Source of the DNA: Acholeplasmatales bacterium
GTDB lineage: Bacteria > Bacillota_I > Bacilli_A > Acholeplasmatales > Anaeroplasmataceae
Direction: 5' to 3'
Length of the DNA: 5,069 nt
NCBI GenBank assembly: GCA_024696565.1
Contig: JAILGR010000207.1
Coordinates: 1-5,069, forward strand
Numbering within the stretch: the first letter of the stretch is position 1; each line of letters begins with the position of its first letter. Positions 1 to 5,069 of this stretch are shown piece by piece. The notes under the pieces are model-generated. The model saw only the letters and a list, made by a program, of their open reading frames with translations, was not told where the DNA came from and did not search any database. The position numbers and the translations under genes are program-made.

Positions 1-373
1 CTGTAATTAAACCAGTATGTTTAACAATAAATTCTTTTAAGTTTTTCCAATAATCTTCTACTTCATGTAATACACTTGAAAAGATTAAAAGAATTCTCTT
101 ATTATTTATTACTAAATTATTTAATGATTCTTCAAATATAACCCTTGTATGTTTACAAGATTCTCCTGCGACATGTCTCATAAAAGAATCTCTATCAATT
201 CCATAACATGTGGCTTTAGACATTTCAGCACAAACTTTTATAATATCTCCTTGTCCACACCCAAAATCAATGATTACGTCATAATCATCTAAACAAAGAT
301 GGTTTAAGAAGAAAAGCTTATCTGCCTTTCCTTTTTCCATACCAGATAAATATACATTATAATTTCTTTCCAT
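1..373 (-). CDS. Class I SAM-dependent methyltransferase, N-terminal part (3' end beyond window)
   Basis: The visible 124 codons encode the start of a Rossmann-fold methyltransferase that would transfer a methyl group from S-adenosylmethionine to an unknown acceptor. The glycine-rich SAM-binding motif I is clear as IDFGCGQGD (residues 35-43). It is followed by YGID (57-60), where the Asp at the end of strand 2 usually contacts the SAM ribose, and by a strand-4 motif LLIFSSVLHEV (95-105). No signal peptide or membrane segment is seen, so a cytosolic enzyme is likely. The ATG at 371-373 is supported by a GGAG at 384-387, ten bases upstream, and an in-frame stop lies further upstream at 410-412. 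The gene is separated from the lipid operon by a terminator and probably has its own promoter, so a functional link to that operon is not implied. The substrate cannot be told from this fragment. The reading frame continues open off position 1. Confidence 0.85.
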   Translation of the reverse strand, partial: MERNYNVYLSGMEKGKADKLFFLNHLCLDDYDVIIDFGCGQGDIIKVCAEMSKATCYGIDRDSFMRHVAGESCKHTRVIFEESLNNLVINNKRILLIFSSVLHEVEDYWKNLKEFIVKHTGLIT

Positions 374-401
374 AAAAGTAATTCTCCATTTCCTAGAGAA
401 T

Positions 402-430
402 ATTATAATCTAATTTAATAAATTCTTCTA
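402..430 (-). promoter_or_regulatory. Putative sigma-A-type promoter of the methyltransferase gene
   Basis: Read on the minus strand, a perfect TATAAT lies at 407-402. Seventeen bases further upstream is TAGAAG (430-425), a 3-of-6 match to the -35 consensus. Transcription would begin near 395, giving a short leader of about 20 bases that includes the GGAG ribosome site. The location, just past the terminator of the upstream operon, fits an independent promoter. The weak -35 and the high A/T background keep this tentative. Confidence 0.45.
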
Positions 431-467
431 TATAAAAAGAAAACTATCACTATTTTAGTGATAGTTT
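430..467 (-). terminator. Intrinsic terminator of the degV-fakA-plsX operon
   Basis: A perfect 12-bp inverted repeat (441-452 pairing with 456-467) encloses a 3-base loop. In the minus-strand transcript the hairpin is followed by a T-rich run reading TCTTTTTATA (440-431). It begins 7 bases after the plsX stop codon. The stem is A/T-rich but long and unbroken. The trailing U tract exists only in the leftward direction, so it acts for plsX and not for rightward transcription. Confidence 0.9.
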
Positions 468-474
468 CCCTGTT

Positions 475-1458
475 TTATTGAATCCTATTTTTGAGATCAG
501 TAATCATATCTTCTTTTGCTAATTTATAAGCATCAAGTATCATATTATAAAATGTTTCAGCTTCACCAGCACCATGACCTTTTAATACAATCTTATTAAC
601 ACCAAGTAAGATTGCTCCACCTTTAGTATTATAGTCGTATTTATCTAAAAGATTGTATACAGTCTTTTGTAGTACTTTGGCTTCTTGTTCGTTATTAGTT
701 TCTTTTGCCATTTTTAACATGTCGTAGAATAATGTTTTTGCTGTTCCTTCAATTGTTTTAATTAATACATTTCCGCTAAAGCCATCAGCACAAACAACAT
801 CACAAGTACCATCTAAGGCATCCTTGCCCTCAACATTACCTAAGAAATTTAAATTTGTATCCTTAAGTAATTGATGAGCTAATTTAATTGCTTCAGGACC
901 TTTCTTTTCTTCAGCACCATTAGATAATAACCTAACCCTAGGATTATCTATACCTAATGCTTTCATATAGGATACACCCATTTTAGCGAAATTTACGATA
1001 TTTTCTGGTGAAGAGTCAACATTAGCTCCACAATCACAAATACAAACCTTGCCCTTTTTACCCATTAATACACAGGCTAAAGCTGGTCTTATTTGAGCTA
1101 CTCTTCCTAGAATAAAGATACTAGCAGCTAATACTACACCTGTTGCTCCACAAGAAACATAAGCTTTACAATCATCATCTTCTTTACATAAGGTTAAAGC
1201 TTTTACTAATGATGAATTTGGTTTTTGCTTAATGATTTTTGTTGGAATATCATTATTATTAGCTTCCTCAGTACAATGAATAATAGTAACTCTACTCTTA
1301 TCATAATCTAGGGTAGCTAAAGTATCTTTGATATCTAATTCATTACAACAAATAACAATTTCTAAATCATCAACTTCATTTAATGCCTTAATAGGACCAC
1401 TAACTAATTCCTTAGCATTCTTATCGGCGCCCATTAAATCACAAACTATTTTAATCAT
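475..1458 (-). CDS. plsX: Phosphate acyltransferase PlsX
   Basis: PlsX reversibly transfers an acyl group between acyl-ACP and inorganic phosphate, giving acyl-phosphate, the donor used by PlsY to acylate glycerol-3-phosphate at the membrane. At 327 residues it is the usual family length. Recognisable family segments in order: an N-terminal CDLMGADKNAKE (6-17, family usually VDAMGGDxxP); SCGATGVVLAA (102-112, family SAGNTGALLAA); GRVAQIRPALA (118-128); CDCGANVDSSPE (141-152); NPRVRLLSNGAEEKKG (172-187, family LLNIGEEExKG); FLGNVEG (205-211); the strongly conserved CADGFSGNVLIKTIEGTA (223-240); and a C-terminal GGAILLGV (280-287) with GHGAGEA (294-300). It starts at the ATG at 1456-1458, with AAGAGG (1464-1469) five bases upstream overlapping the fakA stop codon, so it is probably translationally coupled. 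It is the last gene of the operon before the terminator. Cysteine content is high (13 residues), several of them inside core motifs. Confidence 0.96.
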   Translation of the reverse strand: MIKIVCDLMGADKNAKELVSGPIKALNEVDDLEIVICCNELDIKDTLATLDYDKSRVTIIHCTEEANNNDIPTKIIKQKPNSSLVKALTLCKEDDDCKAYVSCGATGVVLAASIFILGRVAQIRPALACVLMGKKGKVCICDCGANVDSSPENIVNFAKMGVSYMKALGIDNPRVRLLSNGAEEKKGPEAIKLAHQLLKDTNLNFLGNVEGKDALDGTCDVVCADGFSGNVLIKTIEGTAKTLFYDMLKMAKETNNEQEAKVLQKTVYNLLDKYDYNTKGGAILLGVNKIVLKGHGAGEAETFYNMILDAYKLAKEDMITDLKNRIQ

Positions 1459-1467
1459 AATAACCTC

Positions 1468-3126
1468 TTATTCTACACCAATAATATAAGAATAAATATC
1501 TTGGTTACCCTTTAGAGGATAAACCTCAATATAGGAATTAAGTGTTTCAGCAAATTCCCTGATAACATCACATTCTTCTATTTTGACATCCTGACCACAT
1601 AAAATAGTTAAAACCTGTTTTTCTTCAAAGTTTTCAATTTTTCTTAAAGCTTCCTTTACTGCTTCTATTCTATCTTTTTTAGATGCAACTAATTTACCAT
1701 TATATATACAAATATAATCACCTTTTTTAATCTTAATTCCATCTATTTCAGTATTTCTAATAGAATAAGTTACTTCTAGTGTTGAAACATTTTTAATTGT
1801 TTCTATTTCTTCTGCCATTATTTGATCAATATCATCTAAATCAAAATTTAACATAGATACTGCAGAATAACCTTCTGCTATAGTTTTTGTAGGTACTACA
1901 TAAACTTTAGCTTTAGTATAATTTTCAGCTGCTTGCTTAGCTGCCATAACAATATTACCATTATTTGGGAATACTAAAATATAATCAGCATTTAATTTTT
2001 CAAAAGCATTTAAAAAATCTTGGGTTGAAGTGTTCATAGTTTGCCCACCTGTAACAACTTCATCGACACCCATATCTTTAAATGATCTAACTAAGCCTTC
2101 ACCATTAGCAACTGCAACTGAAGCGTATTTTTTATGTTTCATTTTAGGCTCTTCTACTTCTTGGCTAGAAGCAATAATTTCATTATTTTCAGAATGGTTA
2201 ATGTTCATATTTTCAATTTTAATAGTAACAAATTCACCATATTTTCTCATCTCAGTTAATACTAAGCCTGGGTCAAATGTATGAACATGAACCTTAACTA
2301 AATCATCATCTTTGAAAGAAACAATTGAGTTACCAATAGTTTCTAGATATTCAGTAATAATATTTAAATCAAATGTTAAAGGATCTACCTTTGAATTTTG
2401 TAATTGTAAAATAAATTCTGTACAATAACCCCAAGTTAATTCAGAATTTGCGTCAAATCCTGAGTTATCAACTATTGTAGTAGATGAAGATTCACCAGCT
2501 ACAATTTCTTCTCCTAAAGATGCCTTTAGCATACCTTCAATAATTAAACAGAATCCTGCTCCACCAGAATCAATTACTCCTGCTTTTTTCAAAACATCTA
2601 ATAATTCTGGAGTATGTTCTAATGATACTTTAGCTTCTTCTAAATATATTTTTAAATATTCAGGTAATGTAGTATCATCATTTAAATGTTCTAAAGCTAA
2701 ATCTCCCGCTTCTCTCATAACGGTTAAGATAGTTCCTTCAGTAGGGTTTTGAACAACACTGTAACTCTTTTTTGTTCCAGAAATCATAGCGTTCGCAAAC
2801 TCCCTAACGTTTACACTATCTTTTCCTTCTAATCCTAAAGATAAGCCTTTAAAAAATTGGGATGTTATAACTCCAGAATTTCCTCTTGCTGATAATACCA
2901 TACCACGAGCAATACTTTTAGCTACTGCCCCAATATTCTTATCTTTATTCTTTAGTCCCTCATGGGCACCACCTTCAATAGTCATTTTCATGTTAGTTCC
3001 AGTATCACCATCTGGTACCGGGAAAACATTTAGAGCATTAATTCTTTCAAAATCATTGGCTAAAGCTCTGGCTCCCATAACGACTAACTTGACTAAATCT
3101 TGCCCGTCAATTCTATATAAATCCAT
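1468..3126 (-). CDS. fakA: Fatty acid kinase catalytic subunit FakA (DAK2-domain protein, YloV family)
   Basis: FakA uses ATP to phosphorylate a fatty acid held by a FakB (DegV-family) partner, making acyl-phosphate for PlsX or PlsY. At 552 residues it matches full-length FakA/YloV. The N-terminal DAK2/DhaL-like kinase domain (about 1-200) carries NALNVFPVPDGDTGTNM (30-46), whose Asp39 and Asp41 should bind the Mg-ATP metals. It also has SARGNSGVITSQFFKG (79-94) and IDSGGAGFC (185-193). The middle domain (about 225-310) has Cys235 in WGYCTEF and His280/His282 in VKVHVHTFDPG, matching the Cys and HxH that I recall as metal ligands in FakA. A variable acidic/Ser-rich linker (about 310-330) leads to the DegV-like C-terminal domain (about 333-552) with VTGGQTMN (358-365), LVFPNNGNIVMAA (384-396) and VVPTKTIAEG (410-419). 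The start at 3124-3126 has GAGGAG (3135-3140) eight bases upstream, inside the last codons of the preceding degV gene. Only five bases separate the two genes. Confidence 0.96.
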   Translation of the reverse strand: MDLYRIDGQDLVKLVVMGARALANDFERINALNVFPVPDGDTGTNMKMTIEGGAHEGLKNKDKNIGAVAKSIARGMVLSARGNSGVITSQFFKGLSLGLEGKDSVNVREFANAMISGTKKSYSVVQNPTEGTILTVMREAGDLALEHLNDDTTLPEYLKIYLEEAKVSLEHTPELLDVLKKAGVIDSGGAGFCLIIEGMLKASLGEEIVAGESSSTTIVDNSGFDANSELTWGYCTEFILQLQNSKVDPLTFDLNIITEYLETIGNSIVSFKDDDLVKVHVHTFDPGLVLTEMRKYGEFVTIKIENMNINHSENNEIIASSQEVEEPKMKHKKYASVAVANGEGLVRSFKDMGVDEVVTGGQTMNTSTQDFLNAFEKLNADYILVFPNNGNIVMAAKQAAENYTKAKVYVVPTKTIAEGYSAVSMLNFDLDDIDQIMAEEIETIKNVSTLEVTYSIRNTEIDGIKIKKGDYICIYNGKLVASKKDRIEAVKEALRKIENFEEKQVLTILCGQDVKIEECDVIREFAETLNSYIEVYPLKGNQDIYSYIIGVE

Positions 3127-3131
3127 GAGAA

Positions 3132-4022
3132 TTACTCCTCACCGACTATATCCATTTTCTTACCGTAAAAATTAACTGTAATTGTATCAGGACCACAAGA
3201 TGCACCAATGATTGGTCCTAATAAAGAGATATGTACTTCCTTGCATTTTGTTTTTGCTTTAATAGCATTAGCTACATATTCAGCATCCTTCATACAATCA
3301 GCATGCTCAACATATACTGTAGCTAACTCATTATTAACTAAACGAGTTGATACTTGTTCAACTAGTTCATCTAAAGATGTCTTTCTACCTTTAACTTTTT
3401 TAAAGCCATAATTATTTCCTTTCATATCAGAACAAATAATAGGCTTTACACCAAATAAATTACCAAAGAATGCTGTAGATGCTTTAACTCTACCTGCCAT
3501 TCTTAACCAGTTAAGAGAGCCAACTGTTGCAAATGTTTGGAAATTCAATTTATTTTCTTCTAAATATGCAACTGTCTCTTCTAAAGTCTTACCCTCGTTA
3601 GCCATCTTTGCTGCAGTAATAGCCATTAGGCCTTCAGCATAATTACTTCTTAAAGAATCGAAGCAAACAAGCTTTCTTTCAGGATATTTTTCTTTTAATT
3701 CTTCTCCAATAGTTTTTGCATAATTTACTGATGTTGATAGCTTGTTTGAACAAGCAATATATAAAACATCTAAGCCTTTCTTAAATGCTTCTTCAAATTT
3801 TGTTTCAACCTCAATAGTTAAAACTTGATTTGTAGTAACTCTGTTTCCTTGACGCATAAAATTATAAAATTGATTTGAATTAATTTCAGCCCACTCTAAG
3901 TCAGCTGGATAATCCTTATCTTCAATTTTAAATGCCATCTTCAAATAACCAAAATCAAACTCATCACGATATGTTTTTTCAACGTCTGATGTTGAATCAG
4001 TGAATACATAAAAAGTTTTCAT
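3132..4022 (-). CDS. DegV-family fatty-acid-binding protein (FakB-like)
   Basis: DegV/FakB proteins bind a single fatty acid in a buried pocket and present its carboxylate to FakA for phosphorylation. This 296-residue protein has the usual length and order of family landmarks: FTDSTSD (7-13) at the N terminus; RVTTNQV (61-67) where the family usually has TSQPS; CSNKLSTSVNYA (91-102) in place of SxxLSGTYxxA; FDS (121-123); LRMAGRVK (173-180), the equivalent of the conserved LxxGGRI; FGVKPII (190-196); and LGPIIGASCGPDT (268-280). In the last motif the His usual in characterised FakB proteins (GxHxGPG) is Ser275. No signal peptide is seen. The ATG at 4020-4022 follows a strong AAGGAGG (4028-4034) at five bases. 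It is first in an operon with fakA and plsX, which strongly supports a lipid role. Chain preference cannot be read from sequence. FakB1/FakB2 assignment is not justified, so no symbol is given. Confidence 0.92.
   Translation of the reverse strand: MKTFYVFTDSTSDVEKTYRDEFDFGYLKMAFKIEDKDYPADLEWAEINSNQFYNFMRQGNRVTTNQVLTIEVETKFEEAFKKGLDVLYIACSNKLSTSVNYAKTIGEELKEKYPERKLVCFDSLRSNYAEGLMAITAAKMANEGKTLEETVAYLEENKLNFQTFATVGSLNWLRMAGRVKASTAFFGNLFGVKPIICSDMKGNNYGFKKVKGRKTSLDELVEQVSTRLVNNELATVYVEHADCMKDAEYVANAIKAKTKCKEVHISLLGPIIGASCGPDTITVNFYGKKMDIVGEE
3135..3140 (-). promoter_or_regulatory. fakA ribosome binding site embedded in the end of degV
   Basis: The minus-strand GAGGAG here serves as the Shine-Dalgarno site of fakA, eight bases before its ATG. 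At the same time it encodes the two final Glu residues of the DegV protein. Ribosomes ending degV would therefore cover the fakA initiation region, which predicts translational coupling of the fatty-acid-binding and kinase subunits. Confidence 0.8.
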
Positions 4023-4027
4023 ACTTT

Positions 4028-4034
4028 CCTCCTT
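4028..4034 (-). promoter_or_regulatory. Strong Shine-Dalgarno site of degV
   Basis: AAGGAGG on the minus strand, five bases before the ATG, is a near-perfect anti-16S match and fixes the start codon of the operon's first gene. It is the strongest ribosome site in the window. Confidence 0.88.
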
Positions 4035-4059
4035 GAATGAACGACTATTTATAAATAAT

Positions 4060-4088
4060 ATTATAAATAAAAATGCCTAAATTGTAAA
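4060..4088 (-). promoter_or_regulatory. Sigma-A-type promoter of the degV-fakA-plsX operon
   Basis: On the minus strand TTTACA (4088-4083, 5 of 6 to consensus TTGACA) is followed after exactly 17 bases by a perfect TATAAT (4065-4060). Transcription is expected to start near 4053, giving a leader of about 30 bases that includes the AAGGAGG site. This is the only convincing promoter upstream of the three genes. No riboswitch-size leader is present. Confidence 0.82.
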
Positions 4089-4142
4089 CCTAACTAAACA
4101 TTTTTGTTATAAAAATAGAATATTATTAAAAAAATAACTTTC

Positions 4143-4166
4143 TTTTTTATAAAAAAATGATATACT
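4143..4166 (+). promoter_or_regulatory. Extended -10 promoter of the rightward nucleotidase/kinase gene
   Basis: TATACT at 4161-4166 is preceded directly by TGA (4158-4160), giving an extended -10 element TGnTATACT. No good -35 is seen at the right distance; CTTTCT (4138-4143) is weak. Just upstream of the TG is a symmetric T6-AT-A7 tract (4143-4157), which may bend the DNA. A start near 4173 would leave a leader of about 27 bases before the TTG start codon. Confidence 0.6.
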
Positions 4167-4184
4167 TGAATAATCAAATATAAT

Positions 4185-4191
4185 AAAGGAG
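4185..4191 (+). promoter_or_regulatory. Ribosome binding site that selects a TTG start
   Basis: AAAGGAG lies eight bases before the TTG at 4200-4202, ideal spacing. The first in-frame ATG (4218-4220) is 26 bases away, too far to use this site. The in-frame GTG at 4191-4193 overlaps the site itself. TTG is therefore the best-supported start of the rightward gene. Confidence 0.8.
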
Positions 4192-4199
4192 TGATTTTC

Positions 4200-5069
4200 T
4201 TGAGTAAAAGATTTAGAATGTCTACCGCTTTAGATGTAGATGATCTATTACTTGAATGTATTCCTTACGCAATAAAATTAGCAAATGAAAAATATAAATT
4301 CGATCCACCAATAACTATATATGAGGTCGATCACTGGGGACAGTTAGGAACCAGAGCTGATGTTATTTTTGAATTCTTCAAAGACCCTAAATTTTTTGAA
4401 AACCAACCTGTTATTGAAGGGGCTAAAGAATTTGTAAGAAAGTTATCAAAAATGACTGAAGTATTTATATCTACTTCTATTTATCCAGAATTTATGGGAA
4501 TTAGAGCTAAAAGAATTATGGAAGAATTCCCTGAAATTCCACCTACTAATATTTATATGGGTAGTAGAAAAGATAAAATTAATGTTGATATTTTATTTGA
4601 TGATGGTATGCACAATATTTTTAAATCAAGTGCTGCTTATCCAATTTTAATGCGTAGACCATGGAATATGAACGCAACAGGTATGCTTGCGGTAAATTCT
4701 TATGATGAATTTTTAAAACTAGTAGAGGTTATTTCAAAAAGTTATTCTTACAATGTCGATAAGTTAATTGAACCAGGTATTGTTATTTTAGTTGGCCCTT
4801 CTGGTTCAGGTAAGAGTAAAATTGCTAAAGCTTTACTAGATAAAAAACATAATCTTCAAAAACTTAAAACATTTACTACTGCCGATCCTACAGCCTTATA
4901 TGAAAATGATTGGTATAATTATGTGTCTAGAAATGAATTTTATAAAATGTTAGATGATAAAGTATTCTTTGAATCAACTATGTATGCTGGTCATGGATAT
5001 GGTTCTAAAAAGGAAGATGTAGATCAAATATTAAATAGTGGTAAATCAGTTTTAGCAACAATGGATATT
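4200..5069 (+). CDS. Fusion of HAD-type 5'(3')-nucleotidase-like and guanylate-kinase-like domains (3' end beyond window)
   Basis: The open frame of 290 codons encodes two nucleotide-related domains. Residues about 7-180 resemble the NT5C-type 5'(3')-deoxyribonucleotidase branch of the HAD superfamily, which removes phosphate from (deoxy)nucleoside monophosphates. Motif I is LDVDDLLLE (11-19), with Asp12 the likely nucleophile and Asp14 the general acid. Motif II is FISTS (89-93), followed by KRIMEEFP. The third region has SRKDK (122-126) and DILFDDGMHN (130-139), with the acidic pair Asp134/Asp135. Residues from about 190 form a P-loop NMP-kinase domain with Walker A GPSGSGKS (199-206). It continues as FTTADP (225-230), YNYVSRNEF (239-247), FFES (256-259), YAGHGYGS (262-269) and LATMDI (285-290), the order seen in guanylate kinase. 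The arginine of the usual TTR motif is Ala228, so GMP may not be the substrate. The C-terminal lid and end lie outside the window. It is divergent from the lipid operon and has a TTG start. The domain calls are firm; the substrates are unknown. Confidence 0.85.
   Translation, partial: MSKRFRMSTALDVDDLLLECIPYAIKLANEKYKFDPPITIYEVDHWGQLGTRADVIFEFFKDPKFFENQPVIEGAKEFVRKLSKMTEVFISTSIYPEFMGIRAKRIMEEFPEIPPTNIYMGSRKDKINVDILFDDGMHNIFKSSAAYPILMRRPWNMNATGMLAVNSYDEFLKLVEVISKSYSYNVDKLIEPGIVILVGPSGSGKSKIAKALLDKKHNLQKLKTFTTADPTALYENDWYNYVSRNEFYKMLDDKVFFESTMYAGHGYGSKKEDVDQILNSGKSVLATMDI

Noticed and set aside
2030..2284. Rightward open frame of 84 codons
   Set aside because: It lies wholly inside fakA on the opposite strand, has no ribosome site and no recognisable protein features. 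The leftward frame is a clear family member.
2990..3411. Two further short rightward open frames (2990-3175 and 3208-3411)
   Set aside because: They are antisense to the well-supported fakA and degV genes and show no motif or initiation signal.
4100..4116. Inverted repeat ATTTTT-5-AAAAAT in the divergent intergenic region
   Set aside because: It is only A/T, with a weak stem, and no gene ends near it, so it is not a terminator. Such repeats are expected by chance in this base composition.
4179..4184. Perfect TATAAT on the plus strand before the rightward gene
   Set aside because: Transcription from it would start at about 4191, within or after the ribosome binding site, leaving no usable leader. 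The extended -10 at 4158-4166 fits better.
4023..4199. FapR-type operator upstream of the operon containing plsX
   Set aside because: No sequence resembling the long TTAGTACCTG-type palindrome was found near the promoter.
4191..4220. Alternative starts GTG (4191) and ATG (4218) for the rightward gene
   Set aside because: The GTG overlaps the AAAGGAG ribosome site. The ATG is 26 bases from it and would begin only five residues before the catalytic motif. TTG at 4200 has ideal spacing.
1..5069. Mollicute-style recoding of UGA to tryptophan
   Set aside because: All Trp codons checked in the five genes are TGG and no in-frame TGA is needed in any gene, so the standard code suffices.

Overview
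The window looks like chromosomal DNA of an AT-rich, Gram-positive-type bacterium (Firmicutes/Bacillota or a relative near the Mollicutes and Erysipelotrichia). The evidence is the strong A/T bias, AAGGAGG-like Shine-Dalgarno sites, TAA as all three visible stop codons, and a FakA/DegV/PlsX lipid module of Firmicutes type. Every Trp codon I checked is TGG, so nothing points to a recoded UGA. No mobile element, CRISPR array, tRNA or rRNA was seen.

Layout: positions 1-373 (minus) hold the N-terminal part of a class I SAM-dependent methyltransferase that runs off the left edge. Positions 374-474 contain its likely promoter and a strong 12-bp-stem intrinsic terminator that closes the next operon. 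Positions 475-4022 are a compact minus-strand operon, transcribed degV/fakB-like, then fakA, then plsX, with gaps of only 5 and 9 bases. Positions 4023-4199 are a divergent promoter region, with a near-consensus promoter (TTTACA-17-TATAAT) for the operon and an extended -10 promoter for the rightward gene. Positions 4200-5069 (plus) hold the first 290 codons of a gene that starts with TTG and runs off the right edge. It encodes an N-terminal HAD-type 5'(3')-nucleotidase-like domain followed by a guanylate-kinase-like P-loop domain.

How the genes work together: the operon encodes a nearly self-contained route for bringing free fatty acids into phospholipid synthesis. The DegV-family protein would hold the fatty acid, FakA would phosphorylate it to acyl-phosphate, and PlsX would exchange acyl groups between acyl-phosphate and acyl carrier protein. 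The acyl-phosphate can also feed the PlsY acyltransferase, which is not in this window. No acpP, fabD, fabG or fapR is present, and the terminator follows plsX directly.

The most unusual item is the nucleotidase/guanylate-kinase-like fusion, whose kinase part lacks the arginines that bind GMP phosphate in ordinary guanylate kinases. The DegV protein is also atypical in its lipid-site motifs.
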